From the NCBI GenBank assembly GCA_023362775.1, contig JALMGJ010000005.1:89911421-89975420 (forward strand): DNA of 64,000 nucleotides, written 5' to 3'. The stretch comes from Charina bottae (lineage: Eukaryota > Chordata > Lepidosauria > Squamata > Charinaidae). The notes under the pieces were generated by a model. That model had not been told where the DNA came from and searched no databases. It saw nothing but the letters and a program-made list of their open reading frames with translations. A program made the translations under genes and the position numbers. Positions 1 to 9,990 of this stretch are shown in pieces (position 1 is the stretch's first letter; the number at the start of each line of letters is the position of its first letter).

Positions 1-420
1 CTGTTTGAGAGAAAGTCTAGGAGCCAAATTTTATTTCCCTGTCCAAGGGGGCACCTGTAGCTCGCAACTGGATCTCTTCTCTAGATTTCTTGAACTAAGC
101 AGTTGGCTTTGGATTATCGTCTTTCTGTCTCGCTCTTTCTTTGAGCTTAGAGCTTGCATTGCTCTCTCTCCACTGTCTTGTGTTTTCAAGCAGAGATTTG
201 ATGATGATGGTTGGTTAAGACATAGCAGAGAGAGACTTCCAGCCACTGGGACGTGTTTGGCAAAAGTCCAGCTATGCCTAACAACTGAACAACACACCAT
301 AATGCAGGATGCACATTACAGTAACTGAGGTTGTATCCGAGGTGCTGAGTTGGGAGAGGAGGTAGGATCGCTCCCTTCCTTTGAAAGCCTGCGTTGCCAG
401 CTGGTACTTTTACAATCTCC
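1..420. other. No recognisable gene or repeat
   Basis: Short overlapping ORFs occur on both strands, but none has a splice context or a recognisable domain. Nothing could be assigned here. Confidence 0.5.
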
Positions 421-422
421 CT

Positions 423-626
423 TGCAGACGGGTGGGCTGCAACTACCATTGTTTCAAGATAGGGAGGGCACCAGGTTGAGGGAAAGTGTTTCTGGGAATT
501 GGAAAGGAGAGAATTGGAGTCATCTCCCTCCTTTCCAACCCACCTGAACAACTTTCCCCAAACTGCTGCCCTCCCTATATCTTGGAATGGTGGTATTTGC
601 AGCCAACCTGCCTGGAGATTGATGCA
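423..626. repeat. Foldback (inverted-repeat) element
   Basis: A left arm around 423-505 is repeated in reverse complement around 545-626. Shared blocks include GGCTGCAA, CAAGATA and AGGGAGGGCA, followed by a CAGG/CAGT-TTG-GGGAAAGT block. The arms match at roughly 75-85 percent by eye, with a spacer of about 40 bp. It resembles a decayed MITE or two head-to-head MITEs. The family was not identified. Confidence 0.55.
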
Positions 627-936
627 AAATTAGGAAACTCTGTGGGTGAAGCATCCATTCAAAATCATATTGGCCAAAATCAGAGAACAGGCCTTGAAGG
701 TAAGGATGGATGTCCAGGTGGTAGCTTGTTAATTTAATGACAACCTTTCTCCCTGGAGTTGGCGAAGATCCTGGAGTCTTGGTTCATCTTTCTTCCTATC
801 TGACAACTTTTTGGAAATTCACCGCATGTACTGACATCCTTTCATTTCAGAAAGAATCCAGCAGTAAGAGCCGCAGCCAGCCTTTTAACCAATTTGTATA
901 GGGTTCTCTCTCTCTCTCTCCCCCCCCTCCCCAAAC

Positions 937-974
937 ATGTATGTATGTATGTATGTATGTATGTATGTATGTAT

Positions 975-1005
<31 letters not shown>

Positions 1006-1006
1006 T
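937..1006. repeat. Compound microsatellite (ATGT)n(ATTT)n
   Basis: About nine ATGT units run directly into about eight ATTT units. The ATTT part is the tail of the adjoining minus-strand LINE 3' end, so the array probably grew from a LINE tail. Confidence 0.9.
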
Positions 1007-1200
1007 ATGTGTATTACCGCCCATCTCCCCCATCAGGGACCCTGGGCGGTTCACAAGAAAACATAGTTAAAAACATAAATAGAAATTTACAATATTAATA
1101 AATAATATAAAATCCAAGCATAAAAGATGTTAAAGATTGTAATACTGGAGGGGTTTCATGGGACCAGCCATCCCCAAGAGGAACTGTTGGCATTTCCCTC
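1007..1200 (-). mobile_element. CR1/L2-like LINE 3' end
   Basis: It carries the block CCGCCCATCTCCCCCATCAG, then a short spacer and CTGGGCGGTTCACA. The same block recurs at about 5.19, 9.74, 18.24 and 21.89 kb next to ATTT-rich tails. The 18.2 kb copy still encodes the end of a LINE reverse transcriptase on the minus strand, which fixes family and orientation. This copy is 5'-truncated. Confidence 0.75.
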
Positions 1201-1399
1201 CCAAAAGAATCCTTTTCTACGATTTTATTTCATACACGCTAGCTGGAAATAGAATAGCAAGCGTGAGAAGTCCGAACTTGATGCAATGTGATTTGGCTGA
1301 GCACAGACGCTTGAACTGTGTCCAACAACATTCAAGGCAACTTGCACCACAGCTGAAAAGTCAGGGCAATGGCCCCGCAAGACTTATTTTCCACCACAT

Positions 1400-1452
1400 G
1401 CTTTTCATTTCTTCAGTGCAGGAAAGCTCCTTGCACTGCTGAAATGAAAAGC
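1400..1452. other. Short near-perfect hairpin
   Basis: Arms of 21 bases (1400-1420 and 1432-1452) pair with only two mismatches around an 11-base loop. This is shorter than a typical pre-miRNA stem and matches no microRNA that I recognise. It could equally be a foldback transposon remnant. Confidence 0.6.
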
Positions 1453-2760
1453 AGTCAGTCCATGGAGGAGAAAAGAAATAAAATGTATCCATGTAACTAT
1501 TTAAAGGCCAACCCAAATGACACAAAAATGGGTACAGCCTTTCAAGAGCTTCAGCAATGCTCTTCTGGTAAGGTGAGAATCAGTTGGGGGGGGGATGCTC
1601 AGAACAGATTCCTGAGTTCAGAATTTAAATTGGTTCTAAGTTCATGTTTCTCCAGCGAATGGATCTGATAAACAAAAACAAAAATTACAGCTCCTAGAAA
1701 GAGGAGATAGTCTTAGGCATGGAAGAGAGATTGGCGACTCCTGTTTACTGAAGTAAGTTCAAGAAATGGGGAGGTGGAGGGATGATCTAATATTTTACCC
1801 CTTCTGAATTCCTCAAATATCTCCTATTAGTTTGGGTTCCACTTTTTTTTAAAAAAAAAAAGAATTCCCAACTGTTCCTGCCCATCCAATGAACGGTGTA
1901 ACATCTTTGTGTGTGTGTGTGTTTATTTGTGTTACTGTAACAATGTGCATATTTATTTTTTGTTGGGGAGAGACTTTCATGGCCCCCCATGCATTGCCAT
2001 AATGTTTCAAGGTGAAATGGGGGTTGGGATTTTCTGGACCTTCCCATCTCCTAATCTAAACACAGAATCATGCAGAACCTGGAGGAAGAATTTCACCTTT
2101 TTCTTTTCCTAGTAACTTGCCCTTATCGGCCTTTTGCCCTGAAATAAAGAATTTAGGTCAAAGTCCATGATTTAAAGCATGCTGGAATTAATCTGCATAT
2201 TGTTGTTAGCTTGTGCCAACCTTTTACAGCCCATTAAATGCAAATGTTGTGTTCCATTAAAGACAATAAACGTGAACTTTTGTGTATGCAGGATATCCAA
2301 TTAAAAGATTTTACTACCCTTGTTTTGGTTTATTTGGAAAAGCAGAGTTTCAGCAAGTGAACCTTTCTCTCCCAGGACAAGGCCATGCTTAGATAAACTG
2401 TGATTTCCCTTGCCAGGAAGGCGAGCTATGCGATCTTAGTCATGTTTACTCACAAACAAATGCCATGTATTTGGTTGGGTTGATTAAGAGGCACGATTTC
2501 CTGGGATTGCAGAGCGTTACCTGTTTCAAGGCCAGAGCATCCAAGGTGAAATATGAACAGCTATCTGGGAAATAGGAGAGAAACAAGCACATGCCCATTT
2601 TCTTTCCTTTCCCTTCTGGTGCAGAGCAACAAAATTTATAATTCTGAGGCAGGAATGCCAACCAGAGTCAGGAAACTAAGGGGTTTTTTTTTTGGAGGGG
2701 GGGGTCATAAAATCAGGCTTAAGGCAACCCCCCAACACAGGGAGCAATTAGGTACAGGTT
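1453..2760. other. Non-coding, nothing assigned
   Basis: AT-rich sequence with a short (GT)n run near 1911-1922. No exon, RNA gene or recognisable repeat was found. Confidence 0.5.
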
Positions 2761-2774
2761 TTGGCCAAGGAGGC

Positions 2775-2900
2775 AGTGCTGACCTGAGATTTGACTAACC
2801 CCAATCTTGTTGGCCTTTAGGAAGGATTTGAAGACCTGGATGTTTACGAGCCCATCATGGGAGGTATCATATATGGTGGGGCACCCGATTGCGTCTTTTT
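2775..2900 (+). mobile_element. LINE (CR1/L2-like) RT C-terminal remnant
   Basis: The + strand reads LLAFRKDLKTWMF. This closely matches the SLLAFRKAIKTWL motif at the C-terminus of the LINE reverse transcriptase at 18.2-18.9 kb. It is a short, decayed fragment in the opposite orientation to most CR1/L2-like copies in the window. Confidence 0.6.
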
Positions 2901-3560
2901 TGGTTGTTCGCATGGGGTTTATTAACTTCTGGTTTTATTGCTGTAGGACTCCCAAGCTTGGCTCAACGGAGACTTACTATTCAGGACTTGGTTCACCTCT
3001 CCTGCTAAAACTTATGTTTGGCAGTTTTCCTTTTGTGTTATGAGAAAATTGGGGCTGGTAGAAGGAACCATAGTTAAAATAAACATGGTTTAGCATGCTA
3101 CCTAACCCCAGCCAGTATATTCATACTGAAATACAAGGAATTGGCTTACAGCATGACCTACTTTGGAGCTGATGGTGCCAACTAGAGATGGCATCTTCCC
3201 CAACCAGCATAGGCATTACTGTTCAAGAACAAGAAAGACCTTCCGTGAATGACTGAGGTCAATCTGAATCTTCAACTTCTGACCAAGAGGTCCCTCCCAT
3301 CAAGAGAGATTCAACCCCTGAACCCTAAATAGGGAGACTTTTAATTCTTAAAATTGCTGAACTCAAAATTACAGCTGGCCATCTCTGGAGCCTTAATGCC
3401 CCAACTTTTCCCAGGCTTTCTGAAAGGCCAGATGGAGTTGTCCTTTGCAACCAAATTAAGAGCAGAGTCAATCTAAGGTCCATTGGATGCTCTTAAGGTC
3501 CCAAACCATATTTGGGTTCAATCTTGTTTCTTTGGGCCTTTTTTTCCCCATTGTGTAAAT

Positions 3561-3850
3561 CAGCCTTTCTCAACTTTTTGACCCTGGAGGAACCCTTGAA
3601 ATATTTTTCAGGCCTCGGGGAACCCCTGCACATTCAGACTCAAATATAGGCCAGAAGTTACAAAATTATTATATTTGTTTCATGGGTAGGCCTGTACATA
3701 TGCACTAACAGTATTCTTCAACTAAAAATAAAGAATGAAACTTACCTCTTTATTGCGATATTGCCCAAATTTGAAATATTTTTTTTAATAAATCATGATC
3801 TCCCAGGGAACCCCTCGTGACCCTCTGCTGAACCCTAGGGTTGAGAAATC
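3561..3850 (+). mobile_element. hAT-like MITE, 3' end decayed
   Basis: It begins CAGCCTTTCTCAAC and is about 80 percent identical by eye to the complete copy at 47323-47632. It ends at AGGGTTGAGAAATC, where the last internal segment and terminal bases are lost. It ends about 140 bp upstream of the TATA box of the homeobox gene. Confidence 0.75.
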
Positions 3851-3987
3851 AATGGAGGGGGGGAAGAGAATAGCAATGGTCATTTTAAAAGAGAGTATCC
3901 TGACCTGCCCCCCCCCCCCAACGCCTATTGGTAGATTAAAAAACTCAAGGGGAGGGGTGGATCAGAGATTGAACCCGGGGACGAGAG

Positions 3988-3994
3988 TATAAAA
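3988..3994 (+). promoter_or_regulatory. TATA box of the homeobox gene
   Basis: TATAAAA lies 115 bp upstream of the first ATG (4103) of the DUX-like gene, which places a start site near 4015-4025. No other TATA-like site lies close upstream of the ATG. Confidence 0.65.
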
Positions 3995-4102
3995 GCACTA
4001 TCCAAAAGAATTAGCCGTCGCCTTTGACCTCTTAGAGATCCTTTCGATCCAGGGAAGACCCGTGGCGTTTCTTCTAAAAGCGATTTTGCTTCGTAATCCA
4101 AA

Positions 4103-4121
4103 ATGAACCGCAGCAACTCAG
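4103..4121 (+). CDS. DUX-like gene, coding exon 1
   Basis: Encodes MNRSNS plus the first base of a glycine codon (phase 1). The donor is TCAG|GTAAGA, a near-perfect consensus. This exon is too short to find by ORF length. It is chosen because it joins exon 2 in frame and lies 115 bp downstream of a TATA box. Confidence 0.75.
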
Positions 4122-7100
4122 GTAAGAAATCGCCTTTGGGCGGCCCATTTCCTCGTTTTTCGTCCTTTTTTTCTTTACAGGGCAAAGAGTTTGAAGGAGG
4201 TGATTCCGACGGACGCGCAGCGGAGGCGAAAACGTTTTATAGGCCGCTTTTCCGCCGGGAGTCGCACCTGGGGCGGCTTCGAGAAACCCAGCTTCTGTCC
4301 GTTTCTTTCTTTTTAGAAATGTGCCGGTTTTAAAAACTGCAATTATCGCTCGAGTCTGGGAGAATTGGAAAAAACTCTTGCTCCGTAGCTATTTAATTGA
4401 TTGGGAAATTTAAAAGCGCTGGGAAGCCAACATAGTTTTTTAACCAGAGAAAGCGGGCAGATGGGGAAATAATCGAAGTCGTTCCACCCCCGTTTCGTAG
4501 GGCAGTTAGTGGGGAGAAAATGTCAGGAGAAGGGCTTTCTGGGTTTGGGGTGACTCCTTTCGTCCCGGCCACGAGTAGGCTGCGATCCCGTGCTCGCCAA
4601 TTCGGACGCGACCTCCGAGTCAAAGGAATGGAGTGCGCGGGGCTGGGGAAGGGGCGCTGTCGGAGGCGAAATGGGTGCGAGTTGCGCTCCAGCCGGGCAC
4701 GTCCCCGCGGAACCCCCACGTTTTGGGGAGTGGCTGCATTCGCACGGCACCCCGGGCTTAATCAAGGCTAATTTCTTGGGGCGACGCCAAGGGGAGGCTT
4801 TCGTGCGTTCTGGGAAGCTCGAAAATGGGCCGTTTCAGTAGACGGGGAATGGGCGTCGTGTGAACGGTACTCTTACCTCTACGGATCAGGTCTGTTACCG
4901 TACGGACCCAACTAGCTTGCTCTCAATAAGTAACTTCATACAACACGCCTAAGCAGCTCGGTTAAAGCCTCGAACTGGCACGGCTTGAGAAGCAGGTTGG
5001 TTGGTGGTAGGTTTTTTGTAGGTGGGTGTTTTTGCAGGTTATGAAAACTAGGCCCGCAGGGAGTTCGGAAAACGGGACCATCCCGACACCGAGGAGAAGG
5101 CGTTGGTGCGAACCTGGCCTAGAGGCGCGAACCCTGCCCGTCTCCTTCCAGGGCCAAGTTTATTTATTTTATTTATTTATTGAATTTCTATAACCGCCCA
5201 TCTCCCCCTCAAGGAGGGACTCTGGGCGGTTCACAACACAATATCAACAAAATATAAGAAAAACTATGATAAAAATAGAATTACAATAAATTACAATAAA
5301 ATAAAATAAAATCCAAGAGGCAGATAGTTCTAAAGTGACGTTGACTATGATTAAAATTAGATATCTAAGGTGGCTCTAAGGAATCAGCCATCCCCAGGTT
5401 TGACTGCTTTCCTTTTTGCCCCAAGTTGCGCTTCACGTTGACCTCTTGTTTCCCCCTTTAGGAAAACGGCCCAAAGTTAGAGCTGCGAGGGGAGAGCGGA
5501 GGAAGCGGACCATCTACACCAAGGAGCAAGTGGAGTACCTCACCAAGGCTTTCGAGGCGGACCCCTACCCGGGTTACGAGGCCCGCGAGCGCTTTGCGCG
5601 CGAGGTCGACATCCCGGAACCCCGCATCCATGTAAGACCGGATTGCACCGCGCCTCCCGCCAACGGGGGAAAAAACGGGTTGCGGGGAGGGCGCGGAGAA
5701 CCGAGCCTCCATCAACGAGCCTTCCGGGCGCGTTTCCACCAGCAGGAGCTCTCGCTGGTTCGCCCGCCCTCTCAGCAAGCCCCATTCCCCTGTTGCGCGG
5801 ATTAAACTCCTGGCCGTTTGCGAGCAGAGCCGCGTCGCCCCGAAGCCCGCGCCGCGCTCTGGCTTGAGCGACGTGTTCAGGGAAGAAGCGAGGGGCAGGG
5901 GGCTGAGTTTAAGCAAACGTCGGAAAGGGATTCTAGCAGGGCAAGAGAGGAGAGTCGGGAGGACCGGGGAAGAGTTTTTGTTGGTTTCAGCTTAGTCTGG
6001 CAAAAGATGAGAACTTGGAGCTAACTTTTTAAGTTGTCGCCTTGTTCTCGGTGTCTTGGGCTGGAAAAGAGGGACAGAGCCAGGATCAGTGCATCTGCTT
6101 TTAAAAAAGGGGGTCTGTAACCTCCGAAGCTCTCTCTTCGGCAGTTACTCTAGAAGCAAATGTCTTTACTCAGATGCTCCAGCAGAGATCCATAGCCTGA
6201 ATTTCTTCAAGATAACTTAAACATCTGCTGGGGGTTTTGTAAACTAACCTTTGCATTTGAGGATGCTACTTCTCCGCACCTTCTGGGAGGGAAAAGGTGC
6301 TTCAGCTTTTGGTTAAAATATCAGAAGAAAAAGGAAGAATATTGCAAGGGTTCTCTTCGATTGGTATTGGCAAGGGTTACCTAGATGGGTGGCCCCAGTG
6401 GATTAATTGCCCCAGTGTTTTCCTCCTTTTACCTCTAGAGTGCGCTTGGGCAACAGCTTCCTTTTTTTCTGCCTCTAGGAATAATTTATACACTAAGACA
6501 GTGTTTCTTAACCTTGGCACCCTTAAAGATGTGTGGACTTCAACTCCCAGAATTCCCCAGCCAGTGTGCAATTCTGGGAGCTGAAGTCTTAAAGCTGCCA
6601 AGGTTGAGAAACACTGCATTAGGAGATGTGTGTGTTTTGGAGGATGTGCCTGCTAGATTTTCCTGTAAAGGTGGATGTGAATGACTTGTTGCAACCACCT
6701 CAGTCAGAGTTTCTTAGAACTGGGGCGGGCTGTAAATCCATCCATCCTATAATTGCGTTGGATTCAGTTGAACCCAACATCCATATTGGAGTAATAACTT
6801 TGATTAGGGCCAAGCCAAATGCTATAAAACAACTTTAATCAGCATAGATGTTACAAAAAGCAGGTGATAGAAGAGAAGGAAAAAAAATGCAAAACTTAAG
6901 GCAGTTTGGTTTTAGGTGCTACATTGGATTTATTTATTTATTTATTTATTTTTGCTGCAACACCTGTACAGTAAAAATTTTTATTTTAAGTCCTTGGTTG
7001 GATCTCAATAGTAATGGAGAAAATATGTCTTCCCCCCCCCCCCCAATGTGTTTGTTCGCTATTTATTAAAATTTGTATGCCACCCCAGTCTAAGAACTTC

Positions 7101-8101
7101 AGGGAATGTGTAAAAAGTATACAGAATTCATTAATCATGTATATAAGCTTTTAGTTATGGGTTGTCTTGAGATGCCAACCTTTGTGGAGTTCTTGGTGCT
7201 CTCTGACGTTTCATTACCCAGTTAGGTTGCATCAGTGCCAGGGAGTATGGGGTTTGCTGCTTCCCTCGCACTGATGTTACCTAGTCCGGTGGTGATGAAA
7301 CGTCTGCAAGCCAACAGCCAAGCTCAGAGAGCACCAAGGACTCCACAGTCCAACCTTGAGCTACAGACATTCTCTTCTGTTGGATGCCAACCTTTGATTT
7401 CTTGTGGTAGTTAACTGTTTTTTTTAAGCCCATAATATCTCAGTTTTGAAATAACAGAGCATGTCTTTCTCTCAATCCTCCTTTCTCAGGTCTGGTTTCA
7501 GAATAGAAGAGCCAGACAACCTAAGCCTGCCAACCATGGGAAAAGCGGCAGGCAGGACTTTGCTGACTCAAATCGGGCGACTGGCAGCGTGGAATTCCCA
7601 TCCGTTCCAGTTCAGCCTGTTTGGGATGACTCGAGGCCACCGCCGGGGAGAAATTGGAGCCTCCTGGGGTACCCTCCGACATTGCAGTCTTTGGGAGGGA
7701 GCCAAGAAGAGGCTCCCTCAGCTTCTCAGAACAGCCTCTCCGTTGGACCCGCTATCTCGGTCCTGCAGAGCTCCGTGGATTGGGACTCCAGTGCGCCATC
7801 TGGCTCTGGACTTCTTCTTCCCACCTTTCCCCAACCTAACCAGCAATACCATCTCCCACAGAATCCCCTGCAGAGCCACTCCTATGACCCATGTCAACAG
7901 CAGCCTTCTCAGAATCCACAGTTCGGAGACCCGTTCTGTTCCCCGGCACAATGCTTATGTCCTGAGCCAGCCGTGGACCTTCATAGAGCTCTGGACCTGA
8001 TGGGACCTCTGTGCGTGACTCCGGGGGCAGCGAACAAAGTACAGATGCCCCAGGCTGGTTCATATGGTTATGAGGGGGGAAGCTGGGAAAACTGGAGATG
8101 A
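4103..8101 (+). CDS. Single-homeodomain DUX-like homeobox protein (3 exons)
   Basis: The coding exons are 4103-4121, 5462-5631 and 7490-8101, giving 266 residues. The product is a predicted nuclear sequence-specific transcription factor. The homeodomain spans residues 18-77, with L16, F20, W48, F49, Q50, N51 and R53 (homeodomain numbering) intact. The segments ADPYPGYEARERFAREVDIP and PEPRIHVWFQNRRAR resemble the second homeodomain of mammalian DUX4 and the DUXA homeodomains. The intron lies exactly between residues 46 and 47 of the homeodomain, the position usual for PRD-class and DUX genes. The remaining ~190 residues are rich in P, Q, S and G, have no second homeodomain, and end in an aromatic YGYEGGSWENWR tail. 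The start gives a short MNRSNSG leader and follows a TATA box. All splice sites are GT/AG, and AATAAA lies at 8614. Single-homeobox DUX genes have been described in non-mammalian vertebrates. Other PRD-class genes (ARGFX, TPRX, LEUTX) fit less well. Confidence 0.85.
4180..5150 (+). promoter_or_regulatory. GC-rich intron 1 of the homeobox gene (CpG-island-like)
   Basis: A stretch of high GC and frequent CG dinucleotides begins just after exon 1 and fills most of intron 1. Compare the AT-rich flanks. CpG richness next to a tissue-restricted homeobox gene suggests germline-unmethylated DNA. This is inferred from composition only. Confidence 0.45.
5161..5400 (-). mobile_element. CR1/L2-like LINE 3' end in intron 1
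   Basis: It has ATTT-rich tail units, then AACCGCCCATCTCCCCCTCA and a CTGGGCGGTTCACAACA block, as in the other minus-strand copies. It sits inside intron 1 of the DUX-like gene, immediately upstream of exon 2. Confidence 0.75.
5462..5631 (+). CDS. DUX-like gene, exon 2 (homeodomain helices 1-2)
   Basis: The acceptor is a pyrimidine tract ending CCCCCTTTAG|G. It encodes residues 7-63: a basic arm (KRPKVRAARGERRKR) and homeodomain positions 1-46. The donor CAT|GTAAGA is in phase 0. Exon 2 and its flanks are much more GC-rich than the surrounding repeats, and a LINE 3' end stops only about 55 bp upstream of the acceptor. Confidence 0.9.
6499..6616. mobile_element. Short hAT-like MITE in intron 2
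   Basis: Terminal inverted repeats CAGTGTTTCTTAACCTTGG and CCAAGGTTGAGAAACACTG enclose 118 bp containing GGACTTCAACTCCCAGAATT. The flanks CACTAAGA and CATTAGGA agree at 6 of 8 positions, a decayed 8-bp target duplication. Related fragments lie near 23.82, 33.86 and 63.67 kb. Confidence 0.8.
7062..7110. repeat. LINE 3'-tail-like fragment
   Basis: TATTTATTAAAATTTGTATG followed by CCACCCCAGTC resembles the ATTT plus GCCCA tail blocks of the CR1/L2-like copies, but is short and diverged. Confidence 0.35.
7170..7380. repeat. Foldback element in intron 2
   Basis: The arm GGAGTTCTTGGTGCTCTCTG with GACGTTTCATTACCCAG and GCATCAGTGC is repeated in reverse as GCACTGATG, GATGAAACGTC, CAGAGAGCACCAAGGACTCC. 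The loop is about 40 bp. It looks like a widespread reptile foldback repeat, but I could not name the family. Confidence 0.65.
7490..8101 (+). CDS. DUX-like gene, terminal exon (helix 3 and C-terminal region)
   Basis: The acceptor CCTTTCTCAG|GTC opens directly on VWFQNRRARQPKP, the recognition helix. About 190 residues follow without a recognisable domain, ending in TGA at 8099-8101. The frame stays open over 612 bases in composition that is not repeat-like, which argues for a functional gene rather than a pseudogene. Confidence 0.88.
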   Translation, partial: VWFQNRRARQPKPANHGKSGRQDFADSNRATGSVEFPSVPVQPVWDDSRPPPGRNWSLLGYPPTLQSLGGSQEEAPSASQNSLSVGPAISVLQSSVDWDSSAPSGSGLLLPTFPQPNQQYHLPQNPLQSHSYDPCQQQPSQNPQFGDPFCSPAQCLCPEPAVDLHRALDLMGPLCVTPGAANKVQMPQAGSYGYEGGSWENWR

Positions 8102-8640
8102 CTGGTCTGTGGGGATCGGTGTACGAATATCTGAGTTTGGGACGGGGACTCTGTCTGAAGACTAGGTTGAACCTCCAAGGCAGGCAAAGAGGAGGGATTC
8201 CAGAAGGCTTGAAGAAAGATTGTAAGGAGGCTGTAAATGAATGCTTGAAACTGTCCAAGGGGCTGCAGATTTGTTGAGGCAGAATGACTCAAAAGCTCTT
8301 CTGACATGTGCCTTTGGTCTTCAAGCATCAGTCTTAACTAATCTGGCTCTAATCGGGCTTTTGATGAGGAAGAATCTGAGACCAAATTGACTGCTTCAGT
8401 ATCATTTTCTCCCAGGAGAAAGCTGGAGTTTCTAATTGAAAATTGGAGTGAAGAAAACGCTGAACTAGAAGTTCATGAGTAACTTAAAATATATTTTACA
8501 CCCATGAAGTTGCTTTTACTGTACTAATTTATTTATTTAAGCTCTTAATGTTATTCAGGGGATGTATATTTTAAAAACAATGTATCGGAAACTGCTTCTC
8601 AGCAGTGATTTGCAATAAAGTTTGTTTTTAAATTGGGTTG
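8102..8640 (+). other. 3' UTR and poly(A) signal of the DUX-like gene
   Basis: About 530 bases follow the TGA. AATAAA lies at 8614-8619, followed by a T/GT-rich stretch (GTTTGTTTTTAAATTGGGTT) typical of a cleavage region. No repeat is recognised inside it, which suggests a single-copy UTR. Confidence 0.7.
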
Positions 8641-9450
8641 CCTATGTTTATTATTCCTATCATGTTCTGTGTAGGATATAGATGATGGCTGAGAGTAAAT
8701 GGCTGAATCATTCAGAGCCAATGAAATGCCAAAGACAGTTTGTCTCTTCCATCTCAAAAGATAAGCTGTCTTCATGGCTGGAGTGAGTGCCCTTGAATTA
8801 AGTTCCAGGCAGAGAAGGAGGCTGTGTGCAAAAGAAATATTCACCAAGGAATTTCTCCCAAATCTGCTAAGATTAGAAATTCTTGCCTGGATCATCTATC
8901 CATCTCAAGAGTGATTAATTTTGCTCATTCTCCATTTGCACAGTACCTCTGGGTCTTCTGTTTGTCTGAGTGGCCATAGATCATGACATGGGAAACAGCC
9001 AAACTCAAGACCTTTGCAAAACTGAAATCAAAATGTCTTTCCCTGATTTGATTTGAGTTTTCTTGGTGCCTTTCTGTAGAAGAAACTCTTAATGAGGAAA
9101 TGGAATGGGGAGTTGGATAGGAGTGTCTAGTTACCTATGCAAAAGTTAAACTTTTGTAATATCTAGAATATTGGCATTGAACAGAGGACTGGATTGGATG
9201 CCTTAAATAGTCCTTTTCAATTTTCTGAATCTAGGATGTTGGTCCTTATGGCCAGATTGACCTGAAAAGGAAGTCGAGCAATTCCAAAACATGCAAATGA
9301 AAACATTCTGCTCTCCTTTGGATCCCCAAAAACCTATTATTTGAAAGTTTTCAGTGTTACAGTGAGAAAATCCCTCAGGGTAAGGGAGGGGGAGGGTGGG
9401 TGGGTGGGTGTGCACACATGGAGATGTTTTTTCAAGGATTTCTAAGCTAA
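8641..9450. other. Intergenic, nothing assigned
   Basis: No gene, RNA or recognisable mobile element was found. A purine-rich run lies near 9380-9410. Confidence 0.5.
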
Positions 9451-9459
9451 GCTTAAAAG

Positions 9460-9570
9460 CAGGAGTGGCAGCATCTTTTCCAACTAACACATTTTATTAA
9501 AAGACAAAAGGTTCTGCGAGCTTCAGTACACTTCATCAGATGCATGGAGCCTTCAAGTTGATGTTGAATT
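9460..9570. repeat. Dispersed repeat, shared with about 14.70 kb
   Basis: The order GCAGCATCTTTTCCAACTAA, ACATTTTATTAAAA, then GCGAGCTTCAGT recurs at 14.70-14.83 kb as GTAGCATCTTTTCTGACTAA, ACATTTTATAAAAA and GCAGCTCATGAAAGCTTGTG. It is a diverged interspersed element of unknown family. Confidence 0.5.
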
Positions 9571-9719
9571 TGATATTGGCTGAGGGGTTGTGTCACTCCA
9601 AGCTGACCTCTTGATACACTTTCCCTTAAAACAGCAGTTCCCTTGCCAACTGCTTTTATGGTGGGTCTTTCAGGCAACCATAGCTGTAAACTACAATGGT
9701 TTCATCTCACCCTGCTATC

Positions 9720-9990
9720 TGTTTTTATTATTTATTTATATCACTGCCCATCTCCCCCAAAGCGGGACTCTGGGCGGTTTACAGTAAAATCAGAATTAAA
9801 ACTATAAAAGATAAAATTACAGCCAATACTATAAATAGAAATAAATATAAAATCCAATTATGGTAAGATCTTATTCTGTAGGGAGGGCTCTATGGTGCAA
9901 GCCACCCCCAGGAAGAACTGTTAACCCCTCCCCATCCCAAGCAAGGAGGCAGAGCCAGGTCTTCAGATTCTTTCTACTTGTAGAATGCTG
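9720..9990 (-). mobile_element. CR1/L2-like LINE 3' end
   Basis: TTATTTATTTATATCACTGC, CCATCTCCCCCAAAGCGGGA and CTCTGGGCGGTTTACA are followed by the reverse of the LINE RT C-terminal segment (AGCCAGGTCTTCAG corresponds to the KTWL region). The copy is truncated about 250 bp from its 3' end. Confidence 0.75.

Noticed and set aside
4393..4771. Overlapping ORFs on both strands in homeobox intron 1
   Set aside because: High GC reduces stop codons by chance; no splice sites or homology support them.
5458..5916. 152-codon minus-strand ORF over homeobox exon 2
   Set aside because: It is the antisense shadow of a GC-rich exon. The + strand carries the homeodomain and proper splice sites.
7461..8000. 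179-codon + strand ORF in another frame of homeobox exon 3
   Set aside because: It starts before the splice acceptor and does not contain the WFQNRRAR recognition helix; the frame ending at 8101 does.
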